64,000 nucleotides of DNA. Source: Methanocella_A sp049676595 (GTDB lineage Archaea; Halobacteriota; Methanocellia; Methanocellales; Methanocellaceae). The position numbers were made by a program, and so were the translations under genes. Below the pieces are notes generated by a model. That model saw only the letters and a list, made by a program, of their open reading frames with translations. It was not told the DNA's origin and ran no database searches. The DNA is taken from the NCBI RefSeq assembly GCF_049676595.1, contig NZ_CP187259.1:310001-374000 (forward strand), in the 5' to 3' direction. This document shows positions 1-8,424 of this stretch, piece after piece. The first letter of the stretch is position 1. Every line of letters begins with the position of its first letter.

Positions 1-119
1 CTGATCTTCCACTGCCCTCCCTGCCCGAAGATTCCGGGGTTCTCTTTCGCCAGGCAGCGCAGCCACCGGTAGACGTCTTTTGCCTCAGATCTCGATGTTT
101 CTGTACTGGTTTCCTGCAC
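1..119 (-). CDS. possible partial gene running off the left edge
   Basis: An open frame on the minus strand could begin at a GTG at 119 and continue past the window edge for about 40 codons. The predicted start region is hydrophilic, followed by a Trp/Leu/Arg-containing stretch (DVYRWLRCLAKENPGIFGQG) that looks protein-like. No family is recognised and there is no strong ribosome binding site. The putative start overlaps an ORB-like box at 111-134, so the frame could also be chance. Low confidence. Confidence 0.3.
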   Translation of the reverse strand, partial: MQETSTETSRSEAKDVYRWLRCLAKENPGIFGQGGQWKI

Positions 120-134
120 TGGAAATCACCGGGG
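111..134 (+). promoter_or_regulatory. ORB-like origin recognition box, distal
   Basis: TTCCTGCACTGGAAATCACC followed by GGGG: a short inverted repeat (TTCC..GGAA) followed by a G string, the layout of archaeal Orc1/Cdc6 binding boxes. It lies about 1.3 kb from the main cluster in front of orc1/cdc6 and has the same orientation. Single weak match, so tentative. Confidence 0.4.
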
Positions 135-320
135 TAATGTGCTCGTGCCAGCCGAACGCAGGAAAGACAGTACGGTATCATATCTTGGGGAAGGCGAGGT
201 GGAAGGCGGAAAGAGAACAGTATGCCGGGCTGGTGCTGTAAGTATCCTGATCGGTATCATCAGACCAGTTATATATTTAATATGAAATAAATATTATTCC
301 CGGCCTTACCGGAGAAGGGT

Positions 321-968
321 TCAGATGACAGAATCGATCCAGACGACGTCAAGTGTTTCCAGGTCGATGATGGCGGCCTGCCCTTCCGCCGCGTAGCCGG
401 GGTTGATCAGCCAGGCGCCGTCCTTGACTTTGCCTCTGGCCTTGTGGATGTGGCCGCAGATGATCAGGTCGAACTTGTCCAGCGCGGCCCTGAGGGCCTT
501 GCTACCCATTGCGCCCTTCGGCGTCATGTCCAGAGTGTCCAGCGGAGGCGCGTGGGTCACCAGAACTTTCCGGTCTACGGCGGGCATTTCTCTGATCAGC
601 GCTTCGAGCTTGTTCGCGATCTCTTCTTCCGATATTTCCGACGGGGTATTGTTGCCGGTAGGGTTAGAATAGCCGATGCCCATGAACAGCGTATTCTTGA
701 TGATCCTGGGAGACAGATCCAGGTTCACCGCGTTCGTATACCTGCCTATTCCTTCCACGACTTCCTGAGTATCCCAGTTGCCCGGAACGTAGAGTACAGT
801 CGGACAGAGCTGCTTAAGCTCCGAAATGGTGCGGACAGCGCTAACCTCGGGACCTCCGTGGGTGATGTCGCCGCAGATAATTATAGCGTCTACCGGATCG
901 CTCTTTTTGACGATGGCGTCGAGCCTGAAAAACTTACCGTGCAGGTCGGATAGGGCAAGTACCTTCAT
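321..968 (-). CDS. YfcE/Icc-like metallophosphoesterase
   Basis: Calcineurin-like phosphoesterase of 215 residues. The metal-binding motifs appear in order: SDLHGK (D8, H10), GDITHGG (D34), GNWD (N64, D66), THAPP (H139) and CGHIH (H173, H175). The usual GNHD is GNWD here. Family members hydrolyse phosphodiesters or phosphomonoesters with two divalent metals; the natural substrate cannot be told from sequence. The start is placed at ATG 968 because SDLHG must lie near the N-terminus; an upstream in-frame start at 1019 would add a 17-residue tail without family support. It is transcribed away from the origin region. Confidence 0.85.
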   Translation of the reverse strand: MKVLALSDLHGKFFRLDAIVKKSDPVDAIIICGDITHGGPEVSAVRTISELKQLCPTVLYVPGNWDTQEVVEGIGRYTNAVNLDLSPRIIKNTLFMGIGYSNPTGNNTPSEISEEEIANKLEALIREMPAVDRKVLVTHAPPLDTLDMTPKGAMGSKALRAALDKFDLIICGHIHKARGKVKDGAWLINPGYAAEGQAAIIDLETLDVVWIDSVI

Positions 969-1453
969 AATATTGGCATTGGTCTGGCAGATTAAAACGG
1001 TTGCGAGTGCTTGAAACAATATGACAGAGCGCTCGGTTTCCAGGTCCCCTGGCGACGGGTTGGAAAAATTAGGGAGAAATTTCTGGTAAGCTGGCGATAA
1101 GACGCCTACCCCTTTATTTCCAATGGAGCCTGGAATTTAGAATTACTAACTGCTAAGGCTTGAAGATTTGCATGCTTATCGAAAAGTAAGCCTAAATATC
1201 AATTATTTCAAAATTTTGATCACTTGTATGGCAATTGTTGAACCATGTTCAGGCAGAAATTTTCACCGATCCATGGATTCAGCTTTAAATTGAACTCCAT
1301 TTCACCTTTAACAGGTTATATTTAAAGTTTAACTTAATTAAATAAAAATAATTGATTTAACTATAAATCGATATCTATATATACTTTGATCTGCAAAGCC
1401 CTACAACAAGGTATTTTCATCTGATAAATTCAAAGCTTGCCTTTGGATTTTCA

Positions 1454-1480
1454 TCTCCAGTAGAAATTAAGGGGTGGGGG
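1454..1480 (+). promoter_or_regulatory. ORB-like box 1
   Basis: TCTCCAGTAGAAATTAAGG followed by GGTGGGGG. The half-dyad CCAGTAGAAA plus a strong G string makes this the most ORB-like box of the cluster. It lies just after the AT-rich tract. Confidence 0.55.
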
Positions 1481-1496
1481 TATGCGGGGCATTAAT

Positions 1497-1516
1497 GGTT
1501 CCAGTGGAAATGATGG
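1497..1516 (+). promoter_or_regulatory. ORB-like box 2
   Basis: GGTTCCAGTGGAAATGATGG: a perfect TTCCAGTGGAA dyad as in archaeal mini-ORB sites, about 40 bp after box 1 and in the same orientation. Confidence 0.55.
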
Positions 1517-1640
1517 CCTTACGTCGGCACGATTTTTGATATATGGCCTCCTAACACTTTACGGACCAATTATTATGCATAAAAAATTTTGATTTGGCGC
1601 GCTGTATCGGTAAATGTAAAAACAATGTCTTTTAAGTCGA

Positions 1641-1662
1641 TTTTCCACCAGAAATCATGGGG
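1641..1662 (+). promoter_or_regulatory. ORB-like box 3
   Basis: TTTTCCACCAGAAATCATGG followed by GG. It overlaps the upstream alternative ATG of orc1/cdc6 at 1657-1659, which argues that the box, not the ATG, is the functional element. Confidence 0.5.
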
Positions 1663-1703
1663 TTTTCTCTACCACAACTATTAATACAGGATAGATACTA
1701 TCA

Positions 1704-1723
1704 TTTCCTCTGGAAACGCTTGG
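1704..1723 (+). promoter_or_regulatory. ORB-like box 4
   Basis: TTTCCTCTGGAAACGCTTGG, a dyad 15 bp upstream of the chosen orc1/cdc6 start. Orc1 binding here would also place the gene under autoregulation (inference). Confidence 0.5.
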
Positions 1724-1737
1724 TTTTGGAGAATATT

Positions 1738-3123
1738 ATGTTGACAGACAGGACCACACCACCTCTAGCCCCCGGAGGTGCCGAGGTGAAAACAGTTGCT
1801 GATGCAAGTAAAGAGGCATCTGATAATATTACTAATGATGGTAATAAAAACAGTAAGGGGCTTTTCGATAATCTCGTGAGCAGCCCTGAAGAAAAATCGA
1901 TCGACAATATCTTCCAAAACCTGCTCAGCATGAAAGGCATCTTCCAGAACAGGGAGGTCCTCCGGTCGTCCTACACTCCGGACTACCTGCCCCACAGGAT
2001 GGATCAGATAAACGCCGTGGCTGAAATTCTCGTATCGGCGCTCAGGGGCGAGTCGCCGTCTAACATACTGATCTACGGCAAGACCGGCACGGGCAAGACG
2101 GCTACGCTTGAGAGCGTGAGCAAGAAACTCATGGATCTTGCGGAAAGGATGCACGTCGAGTGCAAAGTCCTGTTCATCAACTGCGAGCGCATCGATACCC
2201 AGTACAGGATTCTGGCACACCTGGCCAGGCACTACAATCGGGAAGTACCCATCACCGGCTGGCCCACCGATCAGGTGTTCAACGAGTTCCGGGACGCGCT
2301 GGATAAGAGGGAACAAGTCGCCATCATCATCCTGGACGAGATCGACAACCTGGTCAAAAAGAGCGGCGACGACATTCTCTACAATCTGTCGCGCATCAAC
2401 TCCGATCTTAAAAAGGCCAAAGTCAGCATCATCGGCATCTCCAACGACCTCACGTTTACCGATTACCTCGATCCCCGGGTCAAATCGTCCCTGGGCGAAG
2501 AGGAGATCATCTTCCCGCCGTATAATGCGCTGCAGCTCGGGGACATCCTGGAGCAGCGCAGCAAGATGGCGTTCAAGGAAAACACCCTCGAAGCACCGGT
2601 CATACCGCTCTGCTCGGCTTTCGCGGCCCAGGAGCACGGCGACGCCAGAAAAGCTCTCGATCTGTTAAGAGTATCCGGAGAGATCGCCGAGAGATCGAGG
2701 GATTCCCTGGTTAAGGAGGAGCACGTGCGCAGGGCCCGGGAAAAGATCGAGCAGGACCGCATCACTGAAGTCGTCCGGACGCTGCCGACGCAGAGCAAGC
2801 TGGTACTATACGCCATCGTGCTGCTGGACAAGGGCAACGACACCCACGAGCTGAACACCGGTGACGTGTACAACGTGTACCGCCGCCTGTGCCGCATGAT
2901 CGACTCGGACGTGCTCACCCAGCGCAGGGTCACCGACCTGATCAGCGAGCTGGACATGCTGGGCATCGTCAACGCCACCGTCGTCAGCAAAGGCAGGTAC
3001 GGCAGGACCAAAGAGATCGCCCTGAGCGTGCCCCCGGAGAGCACCAGCAGAGTGCTCCTCGACGATTACCGGCTGAGATCGCTCAAGGATAGCAAGCCGT
3101 TCTATAATCAGCAGCGGCTGTAA
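1738..3123 (+). CDS. cdc6: Orc1/Cdc6 replication initiator
   Basis: AAA+ initiator of 461 residues that binds origin boxes and loads the MCM helicase. Walker A is GKTGTGKT (residues 114-121), Walker B is LDEID (199-203), followed by sensor 1 (IGISND) and a C-terminal winged-helix domain from about 360. The first 70 residues are a polar Asn/Ser/Asp-rich leader. The ATG at 1738 is chosen because GGAGA lies 5 nt before it; the in-frame ATG at 1657 lies inside an ORB-like box. Position beside the AT-rich tract and four boxes supports a role at this origin. Confidence 0.95.
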   Translation: MLTDRTTPPLAPGGAEVKTVADASKEASDNITNDGNKNSKGLFDNLVSSPEEKSIDNIFQNLLSMKGIFQNREVLRSSYTPDYLPHRMDQINAVAEILVSALRGESPSNILIYGKTGTGKTATLESVSKKLMDLAERMHVECKVLFINCERIDTQYRILAHLARHYNREVPITGWPTDQVFNEFRDALDKREQVAIIILDEIDNLVKKSGDDILYNLSRINSDLKKAKVSIIGISNDLTFTDYLDPRVKSSLGEEEIIFPPYNALQLGDILEQRSKMAFKENTLEAPVIPLCSAFAAQEHGDARKALDLLRVSGEIAERSRDSLVKEEHVRRAREKIEQDRITEVVRTLPTQSKLVLYAIVLLDKGNDTHELNTGDVYNVYRRLCRMIDSDVLTQRRVTDLISELDMLGIVNATVVSKGRYGRTKEIALSVPPESTSRVLLDDYRLRSLKDSKPFYNQQRL

Positions 3124-3130
3124 CTTTTCG

Positions 3131-3688
3131 CTATATCCCTAAAATGGTCCGTAGCTTGCCCAGATAAGGGATCCTGAACTCCGATACCCCCAGGACCCAC
3201 TCCCTTTTCACTGGCTGGTTCTGGGAGATGGGGCTGGACTGATCGTACAGGTAGTTGTTATCGCCCTGGGTGATGTAGCCCGAGTGAGGGGCCGGCGGCC
3301 CGCCTGACCACATCGGCTCGCCTTCTTCTACGTAGTACATTGCCCTGTGAATTACGGGAGTTACCTGAGAGTCGCCCATAGGCCTGAAGACGATCACGTC
3401 CCCGAAGTCGTTGAACGTCCTGTAATCCTGCTTTACAGCCTCGTCGTAAGTGGTTACGCTGGTCCGGTCGAGGCTCTGCATCAGGATGAGGTCGTCCGGC
3501 TTCAGGTTCGGGAGCATGCTGTGCCCGTCCACGGCGACCATCGGAGGCCAGATGCCAGAGTAAGCGTACAGCAGCCCTACGATCACCAGCATGAAGCCAG
3601 CTATAAAAGCGATGTCCTTGGCTACCTCTATCCAGAATCTCTTCGTCAGAAAGCCGCTATCCTGGCCCCCGCTGCCTCGAGGTTCCAT
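3131..3688 (-). CDS. signal peptidase I (archaeal type), copy 1
   Basis: Membrane serine protease of 185 residues that removes signal peptides from exported proteins. One N-terminal membrane helix (about residues 25-45) is followed by the catalytic Ser box DGHSMLP (S57), the archaeal His that replaces the bacterial Lys (VIHRAM, H114), and the conserved GDNN motif (D143). It is convergent with orc1/cdc6, ending 7 bp from it. A paralog with the same motifs lies at 4660-5241, the two bracketing a peroxiredoxin-like gene. Confidence 0.92.
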   Translation of the reverse strand: MEPRGSGGQDSGFLTKRFWIEVAKDIAFIAGFMLVIVGLLYAYSGIWPPMVAVDGHSMLPNLKPDDLILMQSLDRTSVTTYDEAVKQDYRTFNDFGDVIVFRPMGDSQVTPVIHRAMYYVEEGEPMWSGGPPAPHSGYITQGDNNYLYDQSSPISQNQPVKREWVLGVSEFRIPYLGKLRTILGI

Positions 3689-3865
3689 GATCGAGATATC
3701 GGTAAGCCGTCACATAAATACTCGGCCATTTTACTCCGAAAATTTGAGGCGTATACCGTGACAGGTGATAAATATGGGATAGAAGCGCCTGACAGATAAT
3801 AGTCCTCTGTGAAACATGACAATATCCGCGGGGACTCTATTTAACAATGCAGCCGAAAAAGTTCT

Positions 3866-4381
3866 ATGATCTGTATGTACAGGATGGTCTTAAGGCTGGA
3901 TGTCGGCGCCCGGGCTGAGGACGCCAGGCTGAAAAACATAGACGGCAAAGACGTGTCGCTCAGCGATTACCTGGGCAAGAGCAACCTGGTTATGATCTTC
4001 TTCCTCGGGGGTTTCGACATGCACTCGATGCGCAGCCTCCGGGCTTTCACAGATAAGTACCCGGATATAACAGGGCTCGGTGCAGACGTGATAGCCATCA
4101 CCCCGGAGCTCCCGGGAAAGGTGAAGACGATCGCAGAAAACCTGAAGCCGCCGTTTACCCTGCTCAGCGATCCCGAGCTCAATTCAGTCAAGAAGTACGA
4201 CGTCTACAACCCCACGACCAACTGGACCTGGCCCGCGGCCTTCATCTTCGACAAGGATGGCGTCATCCAGTACTCCTACCGGGGAGCCAGCCCGCCCAAC
4301 GTGCCCGAGCTGGACTACATCATGCTGAAGCTTAAGCAGATGGCGAATCCGAAAGAAGCTGGCACGAAGCCTCAGAAGTAG
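3866..4381 (+). CDS. peroxiredoxin-fold protein lacking the catalytic Cys
   Basis: AhpC/TSA-type thioredoxin fold of up to 171 residues: an N-terminal 'DVGARAEDARLKNIDGKDV' opening, the strand LVMIFFLGG, later PAAFIFDKDGVIQYSYRG. In peroxiredoxins the loop after the FF strand carries P-x3-T-x2-C; here it reads GGFDMHSM, without that Pro, Thr or Cys. The only Cys is residue 3, upstream of a plausible internal start (ATG at 3875 or 3884). A redox reaction through the canonical cysteine is therefore excluded; a chaperone, binding or regulatory role is possible. The start is uncertain, as no candidate has a clear ribosome binding site. Confidence 0.8.
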   Translation: MICMYRMVLRLDVGARAEDARLKNIDGKDVSLSDYLGKSNLVMIFFLGGFDMHSMRSLRAFTDKYPDITGLGADVIAITPELPGKVKTIAENLKPPFTLLSDPELNSVKKYDVYNPTTNWTWPAAFIFDKDGVIQYSYRGASPPNVPELDYIMLKLKQMANPKEAGTKPQK

Positions 4382-4404
4382 GACTGGATCAGTGAGATAG
4401 CAAC

Positions 4405-4569
4405 ACGAACGCTGCGCTGTGCCAGATCACAGATTATGACAGATGCCACAGATTACACAGATACTAACCGATGATAAATGGATTTACCTTCAACCACTTT
4501 GATCTACAGCCATCTGTGTAATCTGTCCAATCTGTCGCAATCTGTGATCTGGCACAGCGCAGCGTTCGT
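4405..4569. repeat. MITE-like element, core palindrome only (copy 1)
   Basis: The left arm ACGAACGCTGCGCTGTGCCA pairs with the right arm TGGCACAGCGCAGCGTTCGT. Inside are short ACAGATT/AATCTGT units in opposite orientation. It lacks the outer TGCTGTGTTGCAT ends of the full-length copies. A further loose end (GCACAGCGCAGCGTTCC) lies at 4626-4642. It sits between convergent genes. Confidence 0.85.
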
Positions 4570-4659
4570 GTACGTTCACGGGCACAGAGATAACTGTCTT
4601 ATCAATATCCCCGGAAACAGTGGCCAGCACAGCGCAGCGTTCCATTTTCCTCTCGTTGA

Positions 4660-5241
4660 TCACAGCCCTACGATTCCCAGCAGGCTCCGCACGTACCCGA
4701 GGTACGGTATCCTGAACCTGGCCACGCCGAGGATCCAGTCCTCCTGCACAGGTGTATTGGGGCAGATGGCGCAGCTCTGGTCGAACAGGTAGTTGTTATC
4801 GCCCTGGGTGACAAAGCCGTCGTTGGGCGCGGGCGAACTGCCCGTCCACATGGGGCCCGAAGCGTTGACCCGGGACATGGCCCGGTGAATCACAGGCGTC
4901 ATATCAGTCTTCCCGAAAGGCCGGTAAACGAGCACGTCCCCGTATCCGTCGAAGGTCTGGTAGCCTGACAGCCTCGCCTCATCGTAAGTCTGGATCTGGT
5001 CGGAGCTCAGCTTCTGGATCAGGATGAGGTCTCCGTCCTGCATGTGCGGGTGCATGCTGAGGCCGTTGACGCTTACCAGCGGCGGCCATGCGCCTGAATA
5101 TGCGTACAGTGCTCCGGCGACCACCGCGATGAAGGCGAAGGCAAACAGGAATTCCCTCGCCGTAGAAACCCAGAAGTTCTTGCTCTTCAAAAATTGCCTG
5201 ATAATGTCCACCCTATCCGCTCCAGAATAAAATATCGGCAT
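4660..5241 (-). CDS. signal peptidase I (archaeal type), copy 2
   Basis: Paralog of the 3131-3688 gene, 193 residues. It has an N-terminal membrane helix (about 30-50), catalytic Ser in NGLSMHP (S62), His in VIHRAM (H119) and the GDNN box (148-150). It has two extra Cys near the C-terminus (SCAICP) not found in copy 1. A TATA-like tract lies directly upstream of the ATG at 5241, so translation could instead begin at GTG 5211 (residue 11). Two co-located signal peptidases suggest substrate specialisation, which is inference. Confidence 0.9.
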   Translation of the reverse strand: MPIFYSGADRVDIIRQFLKSKNFWVSTAREFLFAFAFIAVVAGALYAYSGAWPPLVSVNGLSMHPHMQDGDLILIQKLSSDQIQTYDEARLSGYQTFDGYGDVLVYRPFGKTDMTPVIHRAMSRVNASGPMWTGSSPAPNDGFVTQGDNNYLFDQSCAICPNTPVQEDWILGVARFRIPYLGYVRSLLGIVGL

Positions 5242-5403
5242 TATTATAATATATAGATTCCCGACAGAGTCGGCTGATGAACAGTGTCTTGATCAAGTCT
5301 AAGGCGGCAGGATTACGGCCATCTTTTCAAGCTGCTGCAGGTAACTGCCTTCTAGCTCCGGGCGAAAGTTAATAGGCCCAGGGATGCATTGCCTATACTG
5401 CCT

Positions 5404-6921
5404 ATGTCCGGGATAGATATCGTCAACAAGCTGGCCAGCAGAGGTTTCATGGTTGAGCCGGGCGCCCTCGACCTGCTCAAGGCCAGAAGCAGCTCCGATC
5501 TGGAGCGACTGCTCGACGGGATGGACCCTTCGGCATTTATGATTACTGTAGACGATATCAAGCGGATTCTCTCCTCGGAAGAAATGGTCAAGGCCTCGGT
5601 ATCGGGCACCGCCTCTGCACCCACCCCCGCGTATAGATCTCCGGCGAGGGCGAGGCAGATAGATCCGGTACCTGCAGGAGAAGTCAGGGTGCTCAGCGAC
5701 ATCACCAATAACTCCACCTGTATCGGCGACTACGACGAGTTCGTGGGCTACTTCCGCTATCGCTATTCGAAGCTGGGCGACATGATCCGGGGCCGGCTCA
5801 GCACCCGCCCCATCGAGAGCCTCAAGAAAGGCGGCCGCCGGTCCGGCAGCGGAGACGGCAAGAGCGAGGTCGCGGTCATCGGCATGGTGAGCGATCTGCG
5901 CCAGACCTCGGGAGGCCACCGGATGATCGAGCTGGAGGACCTCACGGGCTCGATCAATGTGCTGATCATGAAGGACAGCGATATCTTCGAGAGCCAGCTC
6001 ATCCTCGACGAGGTGATCGGCGTATCCGGCCAGCTCTCCGGTGACGGCGGCCTGCTGATCGCCAAATCTCTCACCTACCCGGACGTACCTTTCACCAACA
6101 TCCCCCGCCGCTCCTCAGAGCCCTCGGTCGTGGCGCTGCTGTCCGACGTCCACGTGGGCAGCGACACCTTCCTCGAGGACGACTGGCTGAAGTTTCTCGA
6201 CTGGGTAAACGGAGACTGCCCCACCGACACGGACGCCGATCTCGTATCGAGGCTGCGCTACATCGTCGTGGCCGGCGACCTCGTGGACGGCATCGGCATC
6301 TACCCCGGGCAGGAGAAAGAGCTCCACATCCTCGATGTATATGACCAGTACCGGAAGGCGGCCGAGTACTTCTCCATGATCCCGAAGCACATCCAGATCG
6401 TCATATCTCCCGGCAACCACGACGCCGTCAGGCAGGCCGAGCCCCAGCCCGCGCTCTCCCAGGACGTGCAGGACATGTTCAAACAGGGCAACGTCACCTT
6501 CGTCGGCAACCCGTCTGCAGTGGAAATCGAGGGGGTAAGAGTCCTGGCTTATCACGGCAGGTCCATCGACGACCTGGTATCCAACCTCCCGGGCGCGTCC
6601 TACTCCCAGCCCGAGCTCGCCATGGCCGAACTCCTCAAACGCCGGCACTTATCGCCTATTTACGGCGGCAGGGTCATGATCGCCCCGGAGTCCAAAGACC
6701 ACTTCGTGATCGACCCGATACCCGACATCATCCACAGCGGCCACGTCCACACCGTAGGCGTCTGCAGGCACCGCGGCGTCATCCTCGCCAACTCCGGCAC
6801 CTGGCAGGGCCAGACCGAATTCCAGAAGCGCATGAACATCCAGCCCGACCCGGCCCGAATACCGCTCGTCGATCTGAACACCGGCGAAGTGTCGATCGTC
6901 GGCTTCAGGGATAATACATAA
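5404..6921 (+). CDS. polB: DNA polymerase II (PolD) small subunit DP1
   Basis: Small subunit (505 residues) of the archaeal replicative polymerase PolD, carrying the Mre11-like 3'-5' proofreading exonuclease. After a low-similarity N-terminus comes an OB fold (about 155-230) and the phosphoesterase domain with motifs LLSDVHVGSD, VVAGDLVDG, SPGNHDA, AYHGRSID and HSGHVHT. All metal ligands expected for an active nuclease appear present. The ATG at 5404 is preferred over a TTG at 5389; there is no clear ribosome binding site, so a leaderless mRNA is possible. Location next to the origin fits a replication gene cluster. Confidence 0.95.
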   Translation: MSGIDIVNKLASRGFMVEPGALDLLKARSSSDLERLLDGMDPSAFMITVDDIKRILSSEEMVKASVSGTASAPTPAYRSPARARQIDPVPAGEVRVLSDITNNSTCIGDYDEFVGYFRYRYSKLGDMIRGRLSTRPIESLKKGGRRSGSGDGKSEVAVIGMVSDLRQTSGGHRMIELEDLTGSINVLIMKDSDIFESQLILDEVIGVSGQLSGDGGLLIAKSLTYPDVPFTNIPRRSSEPSVVALLSDVHVGSDTFLEDDWLKFLDWVNGDCPTDTDADLVSRLRYIVVAGDLVDGIGIYPGQEKELHILDVYDQYRKAAEYFSMIPKHIQIVISPGNHDAVRQAEPQPALSQDVQDMFKQGNVTFVGNPSAVEIEGVRVLAYHGRSIDDLVSNLPGASYSQPELAMAELLKRRHLSPIYGGRVMIAPESKDHFVIDPIPDIIHSGHVHTVGVCRHRGVILANSGTWQGQTEFQKRMNIQPDPARIPLVDLNTGEVSIVGFRDNT

Positions 6922-6936
6922 ACCACAGAATTATTC

Positions 6937-7356
6937 ACCACGGCGGCACGGCCATTTATCCTGACAACTAGAAGTCAAATGTTTGAACCACGGCGGCACA
7001 GCGACACGGCGATATAGCGATCCACGACTGGCCAGATAGTAACTGGAACCACGGCGGCACGGCGACACCAAGACAGGGGTGAACCGGTAAAAGTGAACTC
7101 CTTGTTAGATCCACGGCGACACAGAGACAGAGCATTAATCATAAGCTTACTATCGAATCGTTCAGTCTGACTTTCGATCGATAACCTGACGGAAGGAAAA
7201 CATAGTTGTCTCTGTGCCGTTAGCCCGCTGTGCCGCCGTGGATCAATAAAAAAGGAGACTTGCTATTCCAGTACGGGTTGTCGCCGTGTCGCCGTGCCGC
7301 CGTGGTTAGAACCTTTGTTTTCCAGTTGTCGGGATAAGGAGCCGTGCCGCCGTGGT
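6937..7356. repeat. CGGCGGCACGG long palindrome, copy A (empty)
   Basis: About 420 bp. The left half has several copies of ACCACGGCGGCACGGCGACA and variants; the right half has the same unit in reverse (TGTCGCCGTGCCGCCGTGGT). The unit spacings also match between arms, so the element forms one long imperfect hairpin. The central part (TTACTATCGAATCGTTCAG, AACCTGACGGAAGGAAAACA) is shared with the copy at 49813-50284. No MITE insertion is present. It fills the dp1-PIN intergenic gap. Confidence 0.85.
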
Positions 7357-7427
7357 TTATTATTGAGCAGTCTCTATTCACTGCGGGCTGCCTTTAAATA
7401 CCGGGAAGGCGATACTTAAGTGATATC

Positions 7428-7874
7428 ATGCCGGGGAACATCAAGCTCAAGCTGTACCTTGATTCGAGCGTCCTGCTCAGCCTGCTGAGGGATGAGGAAG
7501 CGAACGGAGTCAAGCTCGGAGAGAACGTGGCCAGGCTGCTTCGCGAGGCGGCGGAGGGCAAGTATCAGGTGCTCGTGTCCGAGCACGCTGCGGCAGAGCT
7601 GGTAGCGGCCGGCGCACCCCGGGAGTACGTGGACCAGGTGCTGAGGCCTATGTTGCTGCTGCACGGCGGCGATCTGCTGGTGGCTAACGAGAGCATCATC
7701 TACGGGGCGCTAAAACTATCCCGGACTTACGAAGTGCCCATGCTCCGGGCGCTGCACGTGGTCTTCGCCCAGCGGAACAACGCGCTGCTCGTCACCCGGG
7801 ACACCAACACCATGCTCAACGTGCGCAACTTCGTGGGGATCATGTCGCCGGAAGATTTGATCAGCATGGGCTGA
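7428..7874 (+). CDS. PIN-domain protein
   Basis: A 148-residue PIN-like nuclease fold: YLDSSVLLSLL with acidic residue D12 at the N-terminus, a central SEHAAAEL, and a C-terminal ALLVTRDTN that supplies the last acidic residue. PIN proteins are Mg-dependent RNases, often VapC toxins. No antitoxin-like small ORF is directly upstream; the neighbour before it is a repeat. It may be a stand-alone RNA-processing PIN protein rather than a toxin. The ATG has GTGAT 4 nt upstream. Confidence 0.75.
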   Translation: MPGNIKLKLYLDSSVLLSLLRDEEANGVKLGENVARLLREAAEGKYQVLVSEHAAAELVAAGAPREYVDQVLRPMLLLHGGDLLVANESIIYGALKLSRTYEVPMLRALHVVFAQRNNALLVTRDTNTMLNVRNFVGIMSPEDLISMG

Positions 7875-7942
7875 TTCCTGAGTAAGTCTTATCTCCTGAA
7901 AAACTGCCTCAGCGAGGAGGCAGATCATCTTTTATCAAAAAA

Positions 7943-8212
7943 TTAGTTACTGGCTGATCTTTTGATCTCTTCGATGTACAGCCTGAGGGCCTTCTCGTCG
8001 TCGCCGCCGGCCTTTTCCATCAAAGCCTTCCACTTCTCGTCCCGGAGCTTCTCGATCTCGTCCACGGGATTTCCGGCGCCCTGGCCTTTGAGCATGCCTT
8101 TCTGGTAGTCGATCAGCTGCTTCATGAGGCCCGCGATGGCGGCCTTCCTGTCGGGATAGTCTCCCCTGGAGACCGCTTCCTCGATCTTACTCTGTATGTC
8201 CGGTTCAGCCAT
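7943..8212 (-). CDS. small acidic/basic helical protein, unknown
   Basis: A protein of 89 residues, highly charged and predicted largely helical (repeated Glu/Lys/Asp with Leu/Ala/Ile spacing), containing RGDYPDRKAAIAGLMKQLI, which resembles a short helix-turn-helix or coiled-coil segment. No catalytic motif, no cysteine, no membrane segment. It is convergent with the PIN gene (68 bp apart), so an antitoxin relation would be unusual in arrangement. No function assigned. Confidence 0.7.
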   Translation of the reverse strand: MAEPDIQSKIEEAVSRGDYPDRKAAIAGLMKQLIDYQKGMLKGQGAGNPVDEIEKLRDEKWKALMEKAGGDDEKALRLYIEEIKRSASN

Positions 8213-8424
8213 TGGATCACGTCAATAGAATATAGCATACATTATGCAGGCTACATTAAGTAGTCTCGGGCGATAAAAATAAAAAGCTGTCGCCTGCTAT
8301 ACGCGTAATCCGCACGGCCCCGGCGCGTGCCTTATAAATACCGGCGGTTGCAACAAAATCCCTCCTCGAATCCGCCCACAAATTTTAAATATTATCTATG
8401 ATAGGATTCTTGCTGGAGTTCAGT

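Larger units (their letters stand above)
1020..1737. other. probable replication origin (oriC) with AT-rich unwinding tract
   Basis: This 0.7 kb gene-free stretch separates the divergent phosphoesterase and orc1/cdc6 genes. It has a very AT-rich core at about 1310-1390 (TTTAACTTAATTAAATAAAA and ATCGATATCTATATATA) suited to duplex unwinding. Between that core and orc1/cdc6 lie four ORB-like boxes, all in the same orientation, each an imperfect dyad of TTCC..GGAAA type, several followed by G runs. Origins next to orc1/cdc6 are the rule in euryarchaea. Replication activity itself is inferred. Confidence 0.7.

Noticed and set aside
6937..7356. CRISPR array suggested by regularly recurring CCACGGCGGCACGG
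   Set aside because: Units occur in both orientations, spacers vary in length and pair across arms, no leader or cas genes are near; it is a palindromic repeat element.
7428..8212. VapBC-like toxin-antitoxin pair of the PIN protein and the 89-residue protein
   Set aside because: The two genes are convergent, not an operon, and the small protein has no recognisable antitoxin DNA-binding domain.
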